Shown here one piece after another: positions 1 through 11,600 of a stretch of 64,000 nucleotides of DNA. Position 1 is the stretch's first letter, and each line of letters starts with the position of its first letter. Source of the stretch: Bombyx mori. Its lineage: Eukaryota > Arthropoda > Insecta > Lepidoptera > Bombycidae. The stretch is from contig NC_085124.1 in assembly GCF_030269925.1 (NCBI RefSeq), forward strand, positions 2,728,001-2,792,000. Direction: 5' to 3'. The notes under the pieces were generated by a model that saw only the letters and a list, made by a program, of their open reading frames with translations, did not search any database and had not been told where the DNA came from. Made by a program: the position numbers and the translations under genes.

Positions 1-2
1 CG

Positions 3-2624
3 CTCGATCCTCCCGCGCTCGCTAATATCGAAGCATCACTGTGCCGAATCTCACTGACGGGACACGCGCCGATCGTTATCGCGTCCGTTTATCTTCCACC
101 GGATAAGATCGTTCTAAGCAGTGATATCGAGGCGCTGCTCGGTATGGGGAGCTCTGTCATTCTGGCGGGCGACCTAAATTGTAAACACATCAGGTGGAAC
201 TCACACACCACAACCCCGAATGGCAGGCGGCTTGACGCGTTAGTCGATGATCTCGCCTTCGATATCGTCGCTCCGCTAACCCCGACTCACTACCCGCTAA
301 ATATCGCGCATCGCCCGGATATACTCGACATAGCGTTATTAAAAAACGTAACTCTGCGCTTACACTCGATCGAAGTAGTTTCAGAGTTAGATTCAGACCA
401 CCGTCCCGTCGTTATGAAGCTCGGTCGCGCTCCCGATTCCGTTCCCGTCACGAGGACTGTTGTGGATTGGCACACGCTGGGCATCAGCCTGGCTGAATCT
501 GATCCACCATCGCTTCCGTTTAGTCCGGACTCTATCCCGTCTCCTCAGGATACCGCTGAAGCCATAGACATCGTAACGTCACACATCACCTCGACATTAG
601 ATAGGTCATCGAAGCAAGTTGTAGCGGAGGACTTCCTTCACCGCTTCAAATTGCCCGACGATATTAGGGAACTCCTTAGAGCTAAGAACGCCTCGATCCG
701 TGCGTACGATAGGTATCCTACCGCGGAAAATCGTATTCGAATGCGTGCCCTACAACGCGACGTAAAGTCTCGCATCACCAAAGTCCGAGATGCCAGATGG
801 TCTGATTTCTTAGAAGGACTCGCGCCCTCTCAAAGGTCTTACTACCGCTTAGCTCGTACTCTCAAATCGGATACGGTAGTAACTATGCCCCCCCTCGTAG
901 GCCCCTCAGGCCGACTCGCGGCGTTCGATGATGACGAAAAAGCAGAGCTGCTGGCCGATACATTGCAAACCCAGTGCACGCCCAGCACTCAATCCGTGGA
1001 CCCTGTTCATGTAGAATTAGTAGACAGTGAGGTAGAACGCAGAGCCTCCTTGCCACCCTCTGATGCGTTACCACCCGTCACTCCGATGGAAGTTAAAGAC
1101 TTGATCAAAGACCTACGTCCTCGCAAGGCTCCCGGTCCCGACGGTATATCCAACCGCGTTATTAAACTTCTACCCGTCCAACTCATCGTGATGTTGGCAT
1201 CTATTTTCAATGCCGCTATGGCGAACTGTATCTTTCCCGCGGTGTGGAAAGAAGCGGACGTTATCGGCATACATAAACCCGGTAAACCAAAAAATCATCC
1301 GACGAGCTACCGCCCGATTAGCCTCCTTATGTCTCTAGGCAAACTGTATGAGCGTCTGCTCTACAAACGCCTCAGAGACTTCGTCTCATCCAAGGGCATT
1401 CTCATCGATGAACAATTCGGATTCCGTACAAATCACTCATGCGTTCAACAGGTGCACCGCCTCACGGAGCACATTCTTGTGGGGCTTAATCGACCAAAAC
1501 CGTTATACACGGGAGCTCTCTTCTTCGACGTCGCAAAAGCGTTCGACAAAGTCTGGCACAATGGTTTGATTTTCAAACTATTCAACATGGGCGTGCCGGA
1601 TAGTCTCGTGCTCATCATACGGGACTTCTTGTCGAACCGCTCTTTTCGATATCGAGTCGAGGGAACCCGCTCCTCCCCACGACCTCTCACAGCTGGAGTC
1701 CCGCAAGGCTCTGTCCTCTCACCCCTCCTATTTAGCTTATTCGTCAACGATATTCTCCGGTCGCCGCCGACCCATTTAGCTTTATTCGCCGACGACACGA
1801 CTGTTTACTATTCTAGTAGAAATAAGTCCCTAATCGCGAAGAAGCTTCAGAGCGCAGCCCTAGCCCTAGGACAGTGGTTCCGAAAATGGCGCATAGACAT
1901 CAACCCAGCGAAAAGTACTGCGGTGCTATTTCAGAGGGGAAGCTCCACACGGATTTCCTCCCGGATTAGGAGGAGGAATCTCACACCCCCGATTACTCTC
2001 TTTAGACAACCCATACCCTGGGCCAGGAAGGTCAAGTACCTGGGCGTTACCCTGGATGCATCGATGACATTCCGCCCGCATATAAAATCAGTCCGTGACC
2101 GTGCCGCGTTTATTCTCGGTAGACTCTACCCCATGATCTGTAAGCGGAGTAAAATGTCCCTTCGGAACAAGGTGACACTTTACAAAACTTGCATAAGGCC
2201 CGTCATGACTTACGCGAGTGTGGTGTTCGCTCACGCGGCCCGCACACACATAGACACCCTCCAATCCCTACAATCCCGCTTTTGCAGGTTAGCTGTCGGG
2301 GCTCCGTGGTTCGTGAGGAACGTTGACCTACACGACGACCTGGGCCTCGAATCAATTCGGAAATACATGAAGTCAGCGTCGGAACGATACTTCGATAAGG
2401 CTATGCGTCATGATAATCGCCTTATCGTTGCCGCCGCTGACTACTCCCCGAATCCTGATCATGCAGGAGCCAGTCACCGTCGACGCCCTAGACACGTCCT
2501 TACGGATCCATCAGATCCAATAACCTTTGCATTAGATGCCTTCAGCTCTAATACTAGGGGCAGGCTTAGGGACCCCGGTAACCGTACTCGTCGAACTCGA
2601 CAAAGAGGTCGACGTGCAACCTAA
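3..2624 (+). CDS. Jockey-like LINE ORF2, endonuclease/reverse transcriptase, 5' cut by window edge
   Basis: This reading frame is open from the first bases of the window to a TAA at 2622-2624, so the protein starts outside the window; the first in-window ATG at 144 is internal. The N-terminal part is the end of an AP-type endonuclease (GDLNCKH followed by W, later SDHRPVV). The reverse transcriptase follows, with RKAPGPDGI, YRPISLL, FDVAKAFDKVW, GVPQGSVLSPLLF and the catalytic FADDT at about 1787-1801. The C-terminal part has no clear zinc knuckle. The protein copies its own RNA into the genome by target-primed reverse transcription. The frame has no stop or frameshift in 874 codons, so this copy is fairly young. 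Jockey clade is my best placement from the RT motifs; the exact family is not certain. Confidence 0.9.
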   Translation, partial: LDPPALANIEASLCRISLTGHAPIVIASVYLPPDKIVLSSDIEALLGMGSSVILAGDLNCKHIRWNSHTTTPNGRRLDALVDDLAFDIVAPLTPTHYPLNIAHRPDILDIALLKNVTLRLHSIEVVSELDSDHRPVVMKLGRAPDSVPVTRTVVDWHTLGISLAESDPPSLPFSPDSIPSPQDTAEAIDIVTSHITSTLDRSSKQVVAEDFLHRFKLPDDIRELLRAKNASIRAYDRYPTAENRIRMRALQRDVKSRITKVRDARWSDFLEGLAPSQRSYYRLARTLKSDTVVTMPPLVGPSGRLAAFDDDEKAELLADTLQTQCTPSTQSVDPVHVELVDSEVERRASLPPSDALPPVTPMEVKDLIKDLRPRKAPGPDGISNRVIKLLPVQLIVMLASIFNAAMANCIFPAVWKEADVIGIHKPGKPKNHPTSYRPISLLMSLGKLYERLLYKRLRDFVSSKGILIDEQFGFRTNHSCVQQVHRLTEHILVGLNRPKPLYTGALFFDVAKAFDKVWHNGLIFKLFNMGVPDSLVLIIRDFLSNRSFRYRVEGTRSSPRPLTAGVPQGSVLSPLLFSLFVNDILRSPPTHLALFADDTTVYYSSRNKSLIAKKLQSAALALGQWFRKWRIDINPAKSTAVLFQRGSSTRISSRIRRRNLTPPITLFRQPIPWARKVKYLGVTLDASMTFRPHIKSVRDRAAFILGRLYPMICKRSKMSLRNKVTLYKTCIRPVMTYASVVFAHAARTHIDTLQSLQSRFCRLAVGAPWFVRNVDLHDDLGLESIRKYMKSASERYFDKAMRHDNRLIVAAADYSPNPDHAGASHRRRPRHVLTDPSDPITFALDAFSSNTRGRLRDPGNRTRRTRQRGRRAT

Positions 2625-2876
2625 CCCATGCATCAGCCCGCTGAGTTTCTCGCCGGATCTTCTCAGCGGGTCGCGATTCCGATCCGGTAGTAGATTCATT
2701 CGCGAAACAATTGCTCTTGAGTTGTTAGGTCTCCTTCGGAGGCGCTCGGGCAGTTGTTAGCAAATCCCACCCCTCTTGGCTGAGCCTTTGCTCGCCCACC
2801 TGTCCTGGTGAAACTGGAAAGGCCTTCGGGCCACCAGTAAACTTTCAATCATAAAAAAAAAAAAAAAAAAAAAAAA
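2625..2876 (+). mobile_element. 3' UTR and poly(A) tail of the LINE
   Basis: The 3' untranslated part follows the ORF2 stop and ends in a run of about 25 A (2851-2876), the expected retrotransposed end. Positions 2640-2700 are the reverse complement of a segment found repeatedly elsewhere in the window (5480-5610, 28480-28620, 52150-52290, 60985-61110). The last 90 bases recur as short 3' scraps at 3140-3240, 4745-4825 and 29985-30070. Confidence 0.8.
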
Positions 2877-3096
2877 ACAATTGACAAATTGCACAGTTTC
2901 AATTTTATTGGCACGATGATGCCTATGGGCTCTGGTAGCCACTTAAAACTAGGTGCGTCGTGAGATGGTTTCTCTATCTATGACATCAGAAAAAAAGTAG
3001 TCAGAGACCATGAAAAAGCTTGACTCAGAACGGTAATACATTCATTTCATTTTATTTATTAACGACCAATTTTTATAGACCTCGTAGCCTATTTCA

Positions 3097-3262
3097 TCTG
3101 ATCATTATCACGCAGGAGCCAGTCACCGTCGACTCGTCGTTGTCCTAGCTGTTAGCAAATCCCACCCCTCCTGGCTGAGCCCTTGCTCGCCCACATGTCC
3201 TGGTGAAACTCCGGGAAATGCCCCCAGGCCACGGAGTAATCCCTCAAACAAAAAAAAATAAA
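3097..3262 (+). mobile_element. LINE 3' end fragment
   Basis: This repeats the end of the LINE at 2450-2870 (the CAGGAGCCAGTCACCGTCGA motif, then the CCCACCCCT..GGCTGAGCC and CCTGGTGAAACT motifs) with the middle deleted, and ends in an A-rich tail. It is a 5'-truncated, internally deleted copy with no coding capacity. Confidence 0.7.
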
Positions 3263-4744
3263 AAAAAACTTTTTGTTTGCAGTAGTTTATGCTTAATTTG
3301 TCTCGTTTTTTTATCCTTTTTATCCGAAGTTTTTGCCGCTCTGTTTCTTTTGCTGAATTATGAGACTATTTTATCCATACGTCACTATTTTACATTACCG
3401 TTACATTCTCGATAAACAATGTATTTAACGTAATCAACACAAACATTTACATCGCAAGATATTGCATACTTTAGATGTTACTTATTTCAATATGAATGGT
3501 GGGTGGGATATGAATGGTATTAGTGGGTTTGTTGACTACTGCCCAACCACTAGTCCGTCTATTATCTGATCGAAGTCGCGATAATTCTAGGAAGATCCGA
3601 CGAGAAATCAGCGTGCCGATGTAACGGGTGTCTTAATCTATATAAAAAATTAACTCACCTTGTCATTTATAACAAAAATCCGTGCTTAATTATAATTAAA
3701 AAAAAAAGTTTGTTTTAAAACGAGCACAAGCACAATTACATCAGCTATGTCATTTTCCGGTAAAACATAACACTTGTAGTTCGATAAATAAGGCCCATTA
3801 AAAAAAATATTGTCATAAATAGTTACACGTTCCGAATTGAAATGTGTACACAAATATCTCTAATTTCATGTAATTCATTCGTTCATCTTGCTCAGTAATT
3901 CGGTCAATGTTCTATTCACATGAAAGCATTCGTTTAACTAAATAACAAAATAAATTGATAGGTGTATGTACAACGTATAGTATAAAACTGTAAAACTGTT
4001 TTTATATAATCACGCACATAGAAAAATAAACGAAATGTCACATCCGCGTATGTATCTTGAAATACAATTTTATTTTTAGCTTCGTACTGCACTAGTTTAC
4101 GCGGCAAAATAAATCTCCACAGATAAAAAATATAATGATTGTGTCATTTTTATTTTATTTCGGTGTACGGTTTCCTATCTAGTCTATGACAATATCTGTT
4201 TAGTTTAGGACAAGCGTATTTCGCTCGGCGCTCCGCGTTGGACTAGCGTTTCCTGCATCCGTCTGACTACTAGCTGCTGATGGGCGACCGTGGCCTTGTG
4301 CCGGCGACGCGGAGACCGACATCGCTGAAGCGCTTCATATTTATTAATTAATCGTCCAATCGATTACCGGTTAGATTGTTTGATTGCACATTAATAATGT
4401 TAATTCTACGGAATCTGTTAATAAGTCATAGGATTTTGCAATGTTAATATTTTTAGTAACGTACAGATGTGTTCACGAATCATCTGATGTTAAGCGGGTT
4501 TTTCGTTGACCGTGTGGCCTACCGATGATATGCGATTACCGTTGCTCGTGGACATTTGTAATGTCAGAAACAAATCGAAGAGGCAGACCACTGCTGTAAT
4601 ATTTAAACCATGAACACTGTATTCGAGAATTAAAATTGATGTTCCGATTGCCTTCTTGTGACGATTATCCTACTCTTCTAACAAAAAGCATGATTGCTTT
4701 GCAGAATAAGACAGGATAGTGGCCCACCCGCGTGCTCTTTGATC
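3263..4744. other. Intergenic, nothing recognised
   Basis: AT-rich sequence with only short chance ORFs. A GC-richer patch at 4215-4325 stands out in base composition but has no coding or repeat signature that I recognise. Confidence 0.5.
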
Positions 4745-4828
4745 TAGAGGGCTACGATTTATATCCTGGTGGAAACAGGAAAAGCCTCTGGGCCACCAGT
4801 AACCGTTCATTCATAAAAAAAAGGTTAT
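4745..4828 (+). mobile_element. LINE 3' tail scrap
   Basis: The last part, with the gene-tail motif GGCCACCAGTAA followed by a short A run, matches the LINE tail at 2800-2860. It is very short and diverged. Confidence 0.5.
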
Positions 4829-5429
4829 GATTTAGGAACATAGTTTGTTAAACAAGTGAGAAATAATTTAATAGTTATGGCATGATTGTTTTTGTTCTAT
4901 TTTTTTTAGTTTACTTTGTGTCACAGTATGAATATACATAGTGGTATAGAAGTGTAATCATGCACATATGTGTGGATATGTTCAAGTAATAAATTTTTCC
5001 TTCCATAAGTACAAGAGTAAAATCCTATTAATATTACAAAGGCAACTACTAGTTCATTTATTATTTTTTCAAGAAAATTCCTTTCGCTATTTAGAAAATC
5101 ATTGCACACGTTGAAAGCACTGAGGTAAACAGTGAGCCCAGTCTTTAGAAGTCTCCACAGCCCATACAAGCATCACTGGGGCTTTTTAGCCATTCTAAAA
5201 TTGGAATACTATAAAGATTTCTTTTGTTTTCGTGAATATTTAGGACCCAAGGCTGAGGCCGGCACTATAAGTATATAAGTAATCTAAGTATACAATGCAA
5301 TCGAACTTTTTCTAAGAGAGCTAGCTAACAGATATTAGTGTTTGAAGAAACCGCCTTATGTTATCTTTTTAAGCCAATAATTTAAATATTAACAACATTT
5401 GTGTGATCGTTTCGGATCGAATTTTTTTT

Positions 5430-5625
5430 CCGACCTATGCTGATAGTCTAGAGAGGCTATTTCAGCTTCGCTCTAACATGTACGTGAGCTCACGGGGCTC
5501 AAACCGGAGTGTTGCTAACACTGACCCTAGCAAGAACGGTGCTTCGCAGAATCTACCACCGGATCGGAAACGCGACCCACTGAGAAGATCCGGCGAGATA
5601 CTCAGTGGGCTGTGTTTATGGGCAA
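5430..5625 (+). mobile_element. LINE-derived repeat (GTGAGCTCACGGGGCTC family)
   Basis: This segment recurs with high similarity at 60930-61120, and in part at 28480-28640, 52146-52290 and 57240-57310. Its core (ACCACCGGATCGGAA, GAGAAGATCCGGCGAGA) is the reverse complement of 2640-2700 in the 3' UTR of the LINE at the window start. The ORFs across it are shadows of the repeat. The DNA from 5626 to 6317 holds nothing recognisable. Confidence 0.7.
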
Positions 5626-6317
5626 ACGCAATTGTTACTAATTATTTTTTATACAATTTTGACAGAAGTAGTTAAAACAATATTCAAATGCAGACGAATA
5701 ATAACGTCAGTCGTAGTTGACCGCGAAAACTGTAAACCATTTTCAAACGTCCGATTGTTAAACGCGAAATTAAGTCGTAAAAAGACTTCCAAATATTTGT
5801 CCTACTCATAAAAATCGAAGAAGTTACAATAGCAGTATGTATTTTATTTCTACTCTAGGCAGGAATTATTTACACAACTCCGCAACAACTTGTTCAGATC
5901 TGAATTATTAGTAACACTAAATAGGGTTCAGTAATGTATCAAACAATCCTTGCGTATTTATGTTTCTGTGACCTAGCAAGCAAGACAGCCGTTGTGAATA
6001 TGCCGATACTGTTTGAGCCCCTGGCTCCTACCACCTTTTTTCCACCTACCTTTTTTTTTGGGTTAAAAGGTTTCAGCTAGGAATGAATAATGACTGTTTT
6101 AAAGGTTCCACGAGTAATTAGATTTGATGAACGATGTTGAATCATTTTATTTTAAAATCGCCAAATGTCAGGAAAGTATCGCTAGGCTTGCCCTCGTGCC
6201 ATCAGCACACAGTCTTCGCTGTGAGGACCATCGTGCCAGTTTTGGGTTGGGGAACGCGGCTGAAACGTAATCTATATTTAAAAGACTGTGGGGTGGTTAA
6301 GTTCTGTAAATGTGGTC

Positions 6318-6559
6318 TACTGGTGGTAGGACCTCTTGTGAGTCCGCGCGGGTAGGTACCACCACTCTGCGTATTTCTGCCGTGAAGCAGTAATGTGTCT
6401 CGGTTTGAAGGGCGAGGCAGCCGTTGTAACTATATTTGAGACCTTAGAACTTATATTTCGAGGAGGGTGGCGCATTTACGTTGTAAATATCTATGGGCTC
6501 CAGCAACCACTTAACAGGTGGGCTGTGAGCTCGTCCACACATTTATGCAATAAAAAAAA
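6318..6559 (+). mobile_element. Bm1 SINE
   Basis: Body-only Bm1 copy from the GGTGGTAGGACCTCTTGTGA start to the GCAATAAAAAA tail. It lacks the tRNA-like head. It abuts the LINE fragment that starts near 6575. Confidence 0.9.
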
Positions 6560-6574
6560 GTACCATATAGAAAC

Positions 6575-7443
6575 GCTTCTATGGAGAGTATATCATGAGA
6601 CGGACTTGTGAAGGCTGGGATGGTGGAGTTACCATTGGTGGAGTAAAATTGTCCAACCTCCGATACGCCGACGACACCACTCTTCTCGCGGCTAATGAAA
6701 GCGAGATGGCTGCTCTCATGAGCAAGCTTGAAAAAATTAGCCTCGAACTTGGTCTTGCCATTAACCGATCCAAAACAAAAGTGATGGTAATAGACCGCAT
6801 GAACAAACTGGAGCACACGGGGTCACTGCATCTTGAAACAACAGAAAGATTCATATACCTGGGCTCCATGATTGCGAATACTGGATCGTGCGAGCCTGAG
6901 ATTCGAAGACGTATCGGGATAGCAAAAACTGCCATGTCTCAGCTTGATAGCATCTGGTCCGATAGAAACATCTCCATAAAAACCAAGCGTAAACTTGTAA
7001 CAAGTCTTGTGTTTTCTATTTTCTTATATGGGGCGGAGACATGGACTCTGAAGAAGGCTGATCGAAGTCGGATCGACGCGTTTGAGATGTGGTGCTGGAG
7101 GAAAATGCTGCGGATTCCCTGGACGGCGCATCGGACAAACGCATCAATCCTGGAAGAACTAGGCGTCTCCTTAAGACTCTCCACCATTTGCCTACGTAGG
7201 ATTTTAGAGTTTTTCGGTCACGTTGCGAGAAAAAAGGGTGACAATCTCGAAAGACTTCTCATCACCGGCAAAGTGGAAGGAAAGAGGCCTAGGGGGCGTA
7301 GTCCCATGCGCTGGTCCGATCAGATCAAGACGACTTTGGAATCCAGCATCAATGTCGCTATCCATTGCGCGGAGGACAGAAGTGAATGGAAGAACATAGT
7401 CCTGACAAAAGTGCTCAGTAAAGGTCACGACCCTCAGAACTGA
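6575..7443 (+). pseudogene. Non-LTR reverse transcriptase fragment, C-terminal half
   Basis: An open frame of 282 codons from 6595 carries the end of a reverse transcriptase: the catalytic box (RYADDTTLLA, 6661-6690), then FIYLGSMI, LYGAETWTLKK, MWCWRKMLRIPW and the tail motif RGRSPMRWSDQI. This is the typical C-terminus of RTE/R1-like LINEs of insects. The fingers, palm start and endonuclease are missing, so this is a 5'-truncated copy even though the remaining frame is undamaged. Confidence 0.85.
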
Positions 7444-8664
7444 GGAATACGACGCACGGAGGGAGAAACGCTTCTAGCAGTAAATAGCAGCTTGGCTTTG
7501 GCATTTCCCATTAACGTGTCTTATGGCATTAGGAACGGTCCTGGACACCAAATGATAGCATACATCTTTGATTTTTCAACGACATAAAATAATTCGCGGG
7601 AAATTCTTATACAGAACCATCAACATTAGAACAATTTCTCAAACGTAAATGTTTGGTTTTTTTTTCAGAAGGCCTTAGAAACAATTAAATGTAGCAACTT
7701 TCAGGTTCGTTCGTTAAATACAATTCATATACTAAACAGCAGTGTTACGAATAAATAGACATGCTGTGACGTAAACATATTTCTTATTTATACTCGTAGT
7801 TTGCTTTTCTATACAAATAAATAAAATTGGAGTGTCTGTTGTGAAATAACCGCTTTTTACTACATGCACAATATGAATATATATACGGTACATACACTAA
7901 AATAACATTTTTTACAATTTTTGCCTGTCTCTTTGTCTGTTTCTCTGTCTTTCTGTTTGTTCCGGCTAATCTCCGGAACGGCTGGGCGGATTTTGACGAG
8001 AATTTCATTGATAGGTAGCTAATGATATAAGCAGTAACTTAGGCTACTTTTTTAGACTAGCTTCAACTAGACTCAGCTAGTAAATAATATTTATCGAGGG
8101 GTGAAAGGCTAATTGGTTTAAGCTAATTTTTTGCAACTTTACAGGACAGCCATTTAAAGTTGAAATTTTTGAAAAAAATATCCTTACAAAATAACTTCTT
8201 CAGCTAATTGAATAGAGTAAATTTAATTAAGATTCAATTAACAACATTGAACTGTTGAAACTGTGAAACTACTATTATAATACTAACTATATTTGTGACA
8301 TGATTACGAAGCTTGCGACATAGAACGTATAGGATTTTTATAACACTCACACTTTTTTCAAGTGCCACTCCATTCCTGGATGTTGAGGACAATCTTCATA
8401 AGGCCCAAACCTTGATATCTTTCTGGGATATTTAGTATCGTTCCACTTTGCATCTTGACCATTGCATCCTACCTACCTCTGGTAAAAATCATGTACTTTG
8501 AAAAATAATGTTTACATAGAATATTCGCACACGTATCTATCGCGTGCGTAATGCTGAAACATTAAACGGTTTAATTAGGCTTATCTTTACGAAATCACTT
8601 TGTACAGGCTGATACACAGTTGCTCGCTGCTTGTAAAGCAATTGCAACGTGAAACTCCTAAAAT
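7444..8664. other. Intergenic, upstream of the aldehyde oxidase gene
   Basis: AT-rich DNA. The stretch 7918-8045 (CGGAACGGCTGGGCGGATTTTGACGA-like motif) resembles the inner part of lepidopteran Helitron or LINE repeats but has no defined ends. I could not identify a core promoter with confidence: there is no clear TATA box just before 8665. Confidence 0.4.
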
Positions 8665-11600
8665 ATGGATCGAATCACATTTAGCGTTAACGGACTCAAA
8701 TGTTCTGGTAAGAGATAAGTGTTCAGATATTTTAGTGGCGGGTTGAGTTGCACAAATATTATCTTGAATTTTGGATAGTTTTAATTCTTTAATAGATTAT
8801 CATACACAACCCCTTTTTCGGCTTAACTAAAAGCGTTTCAATAATCTAAAATTTTATTAAACGTTTGTGATTGCTCAATATCCACTTGGTGATATGGGGA
8901 TTATTTTTAATTTTGTATAGTTTAATTATTTAATAGATTATCATAAACAACCCCTTCTTCGGCTTAATCAAAAGCGTTTTAATAATCTGAAATTTTATTA
9001 AACATTTCTGATTGCTCAATGTCCACTTGGTGATATGGGGTCGCTCGATTGGATGTGGAATGGAAAGTGCGCTTGTCTATGTGATTTGCCAATATTTAAT
9101 TAAAATTCATATAGAATTAAAACACATTTTACGGTTTAATCTCGCTTTCTTTATTGTAAGTACGTTATTTCCGATGTTTAAAATACTTTACAGTTTTCGT
9201 GGTCACGGATGACAAAAGATGTAATTCGTCGAAATTTTGATGCTGACTGTCCTTCTGTTTATTTTTCTATAAAATTACTTCTACGTTTCATTTCACACAT
9301 AACTAACTAACAGTATCTTAAGGTCGGGTAGTTTATCTGACTTGGGTTTTCATCTTAGGGATTATAAGCGCTAACAATTTTCTATCTAAATATTATTTCA
9401 ATGTCCTTGCCCACCATATTCATTGGTTATATGGGTCACGAAGTATATAGGTACGTACCAGTTTGAAGGATGGGGTAGCCGGTGTATACGTTGGGTGGGG
9501 GTACTTATGTTGTACTACCCATGGGCTTTGGTAATACCAACATACCAGATAACCGTGAGGTTCTTCACCCATATATTCATTGATTTAAAGAGATTCTATC
9601 ATTCTGCTTATACTGCAGCTATACGCTTGCCTTAAGACCTGTACTTTGATACTGCTTGAAATAATACTCTCAATTCGAGGACGCTTCTAGAAATAATTAT
9701 TCAGAGATTCGAAAATAATTCTGGATAAAAAAAAATATTTTTATTTTTTTATTGTTTAGTTATGTGGACGAGCTCACAGCCCACCTGGTGTTAAGTGGTT
9801 GCTGGAGCCCATAGACATCTACAACGTAAAAGCGCCACCCACCTTAAGATATAATTTCTGAGGTCTCAGTATGGTTACAACGGCTGCTCCACCCTTAAAA
9901 CCAAAACGCATTACTGCTTCACGGCCAAAATAAGTAGGGTGGTGGTACCACCCGTGCGGACTCACAAGAGGTCCTACCACCAGTAAGTTAATACGTTCAT
10001 GGTCTTTTAGCGGTATTTAAAACACCCAAAACATTTATTTAACATTGGCTGACGGCTGCGATGACTACTTTTGTTTCTCAGTTGGACCAGAAATAGAGGC
10101 CGACACATCCTTGAACGATTACATCAGGAACCACCTCGACTTGCGGGGAACGAAGTACATGTGCAAAGAGGGAGGCTGCGGATCTTGTGTTGTGGCGGTC
10201 AACGCAGACCGAAACGGCAAAAAAATGAAATTCTCCGTTAACTCGGTAATCTATTATTGAACGCGGTACTAGCACTATAAGTATTTTACTCTAAGGAGAC
10301 CATTAGAAGATAATCCAGTAAAATAGGTCTTAATAGGCAAAATTACCCTTTTAACACGAAGCGTCTCGTCTTTGTCCCGAATGCACCATCCTGTCGCCAT
10401 CACAAGGCAGTTCTTCAGTTCGTTCCGCAGTAGATTATTCCCAATAACTCGAAGGTTGGTGACAGCAGATGGTGATATATCTGCAGGTACTACTCCGGTA
10501 ACCGCTTTTGGAAACCGGGATTGTCTAACCATTTGTATCAATAAGTAGTATGTTAATCATAAAACAGTAATCGAACAAAAAAAATTACCACTACATCGTG
10601 TGATTAAAGTAATTACCAAATCAACAGTCACTGATTATTGCACAGCGAAGTGAAAACGTTTTAAAGCAATTGTTACGAAATTCTGTGTTAGCGTGACCCA
10701 ATAAGTACAACTAGAGGTCCCGCAGTAGTCGAAATTCGACTATAATTAATTGGAATTGTAAGTTTGTACACTATTATGATTGTATTTTGTACTTCTATAA
10801 TCACAAATTTCGCTAAGGCTACTCTATAAAAAATATTAATAAAGACAAACAATATTTAATCTATTCTCAATTTGACCACAGACGTCAAGAACAAAAGTTT
10901 GACATTAAATAGTATGCATGCGTGTGTGCGTCAAATACATGGTATGTAGTGTGTGTAATGTTTTCTTTATTGATTTAAAGTATCTTTTATGCATTATTTT
11001 AAAAAAATATTAGCATTGTGCACTTCTTCTCTATATTCTCGATAAGTGTGGAAAATTTCATACTCCTCCGTCCGCGCAATTTTCGTAAAAAGGGATACAA
11101 AGTTTTTGCTTCACGTATTAATAATAGATAACGTTAATGTAATAACGTTCCATAAATTAATAACGACTGTTGAGCCTAGCGACAGCAGCATGGGCGTTTT
11201 AAAGTACTTGAATGTGAAAGAGGCTATGCGAGAAATGGTGGGTGGGAGAAAAAAGGGACATGCTTCCAACACAACGGGATAAGGGCAAGAAAAAGAAGAA
11301 GAAACTAGCAACAATAGTCGTGTATAATTCAACCTCTAACGACCCACACTGATTACTGGACACGTTTGATATAGAAAAATGCCGTTATCCATTTTAAAAC
11401 ATGAATTCGATATCTCATTCGCATCGTATATCACGCTCACGTCATGCTCTACAATAGGCATAGGCATAATAAAATTCGCGGCAAAATAAACATGAGTGTA
11501 GTATGTGTGGCGCGAGTTCACGATACCCCCGCTACAAAGTTATTTGCCGTTTGGTTTATGTTAACAATAATAATAATTGATAATTAACTGACAACTTAAT

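Noticed and set aside
4921..5169. Minus-strand 82-residue frame with hydrophobic stretches
   Set aside because: No domain, no splice partners and AT-rich chance composition; not enough to call a receptor fragment.
8560..8664. Core promoter of the aldehyde oxidase gene
   Set aside because: No convincing TATA or initiator pair; an ACAGTTG-like start near 8617 is too weak to report as a feature.
11046..11332. ORFs on both strands at 11.0-11.3 kb
   Set aside because: They cross a Helitron-like copy and a LINE-tail scrap (GGGATAAGGGCAAGAAAAAG); no motif.
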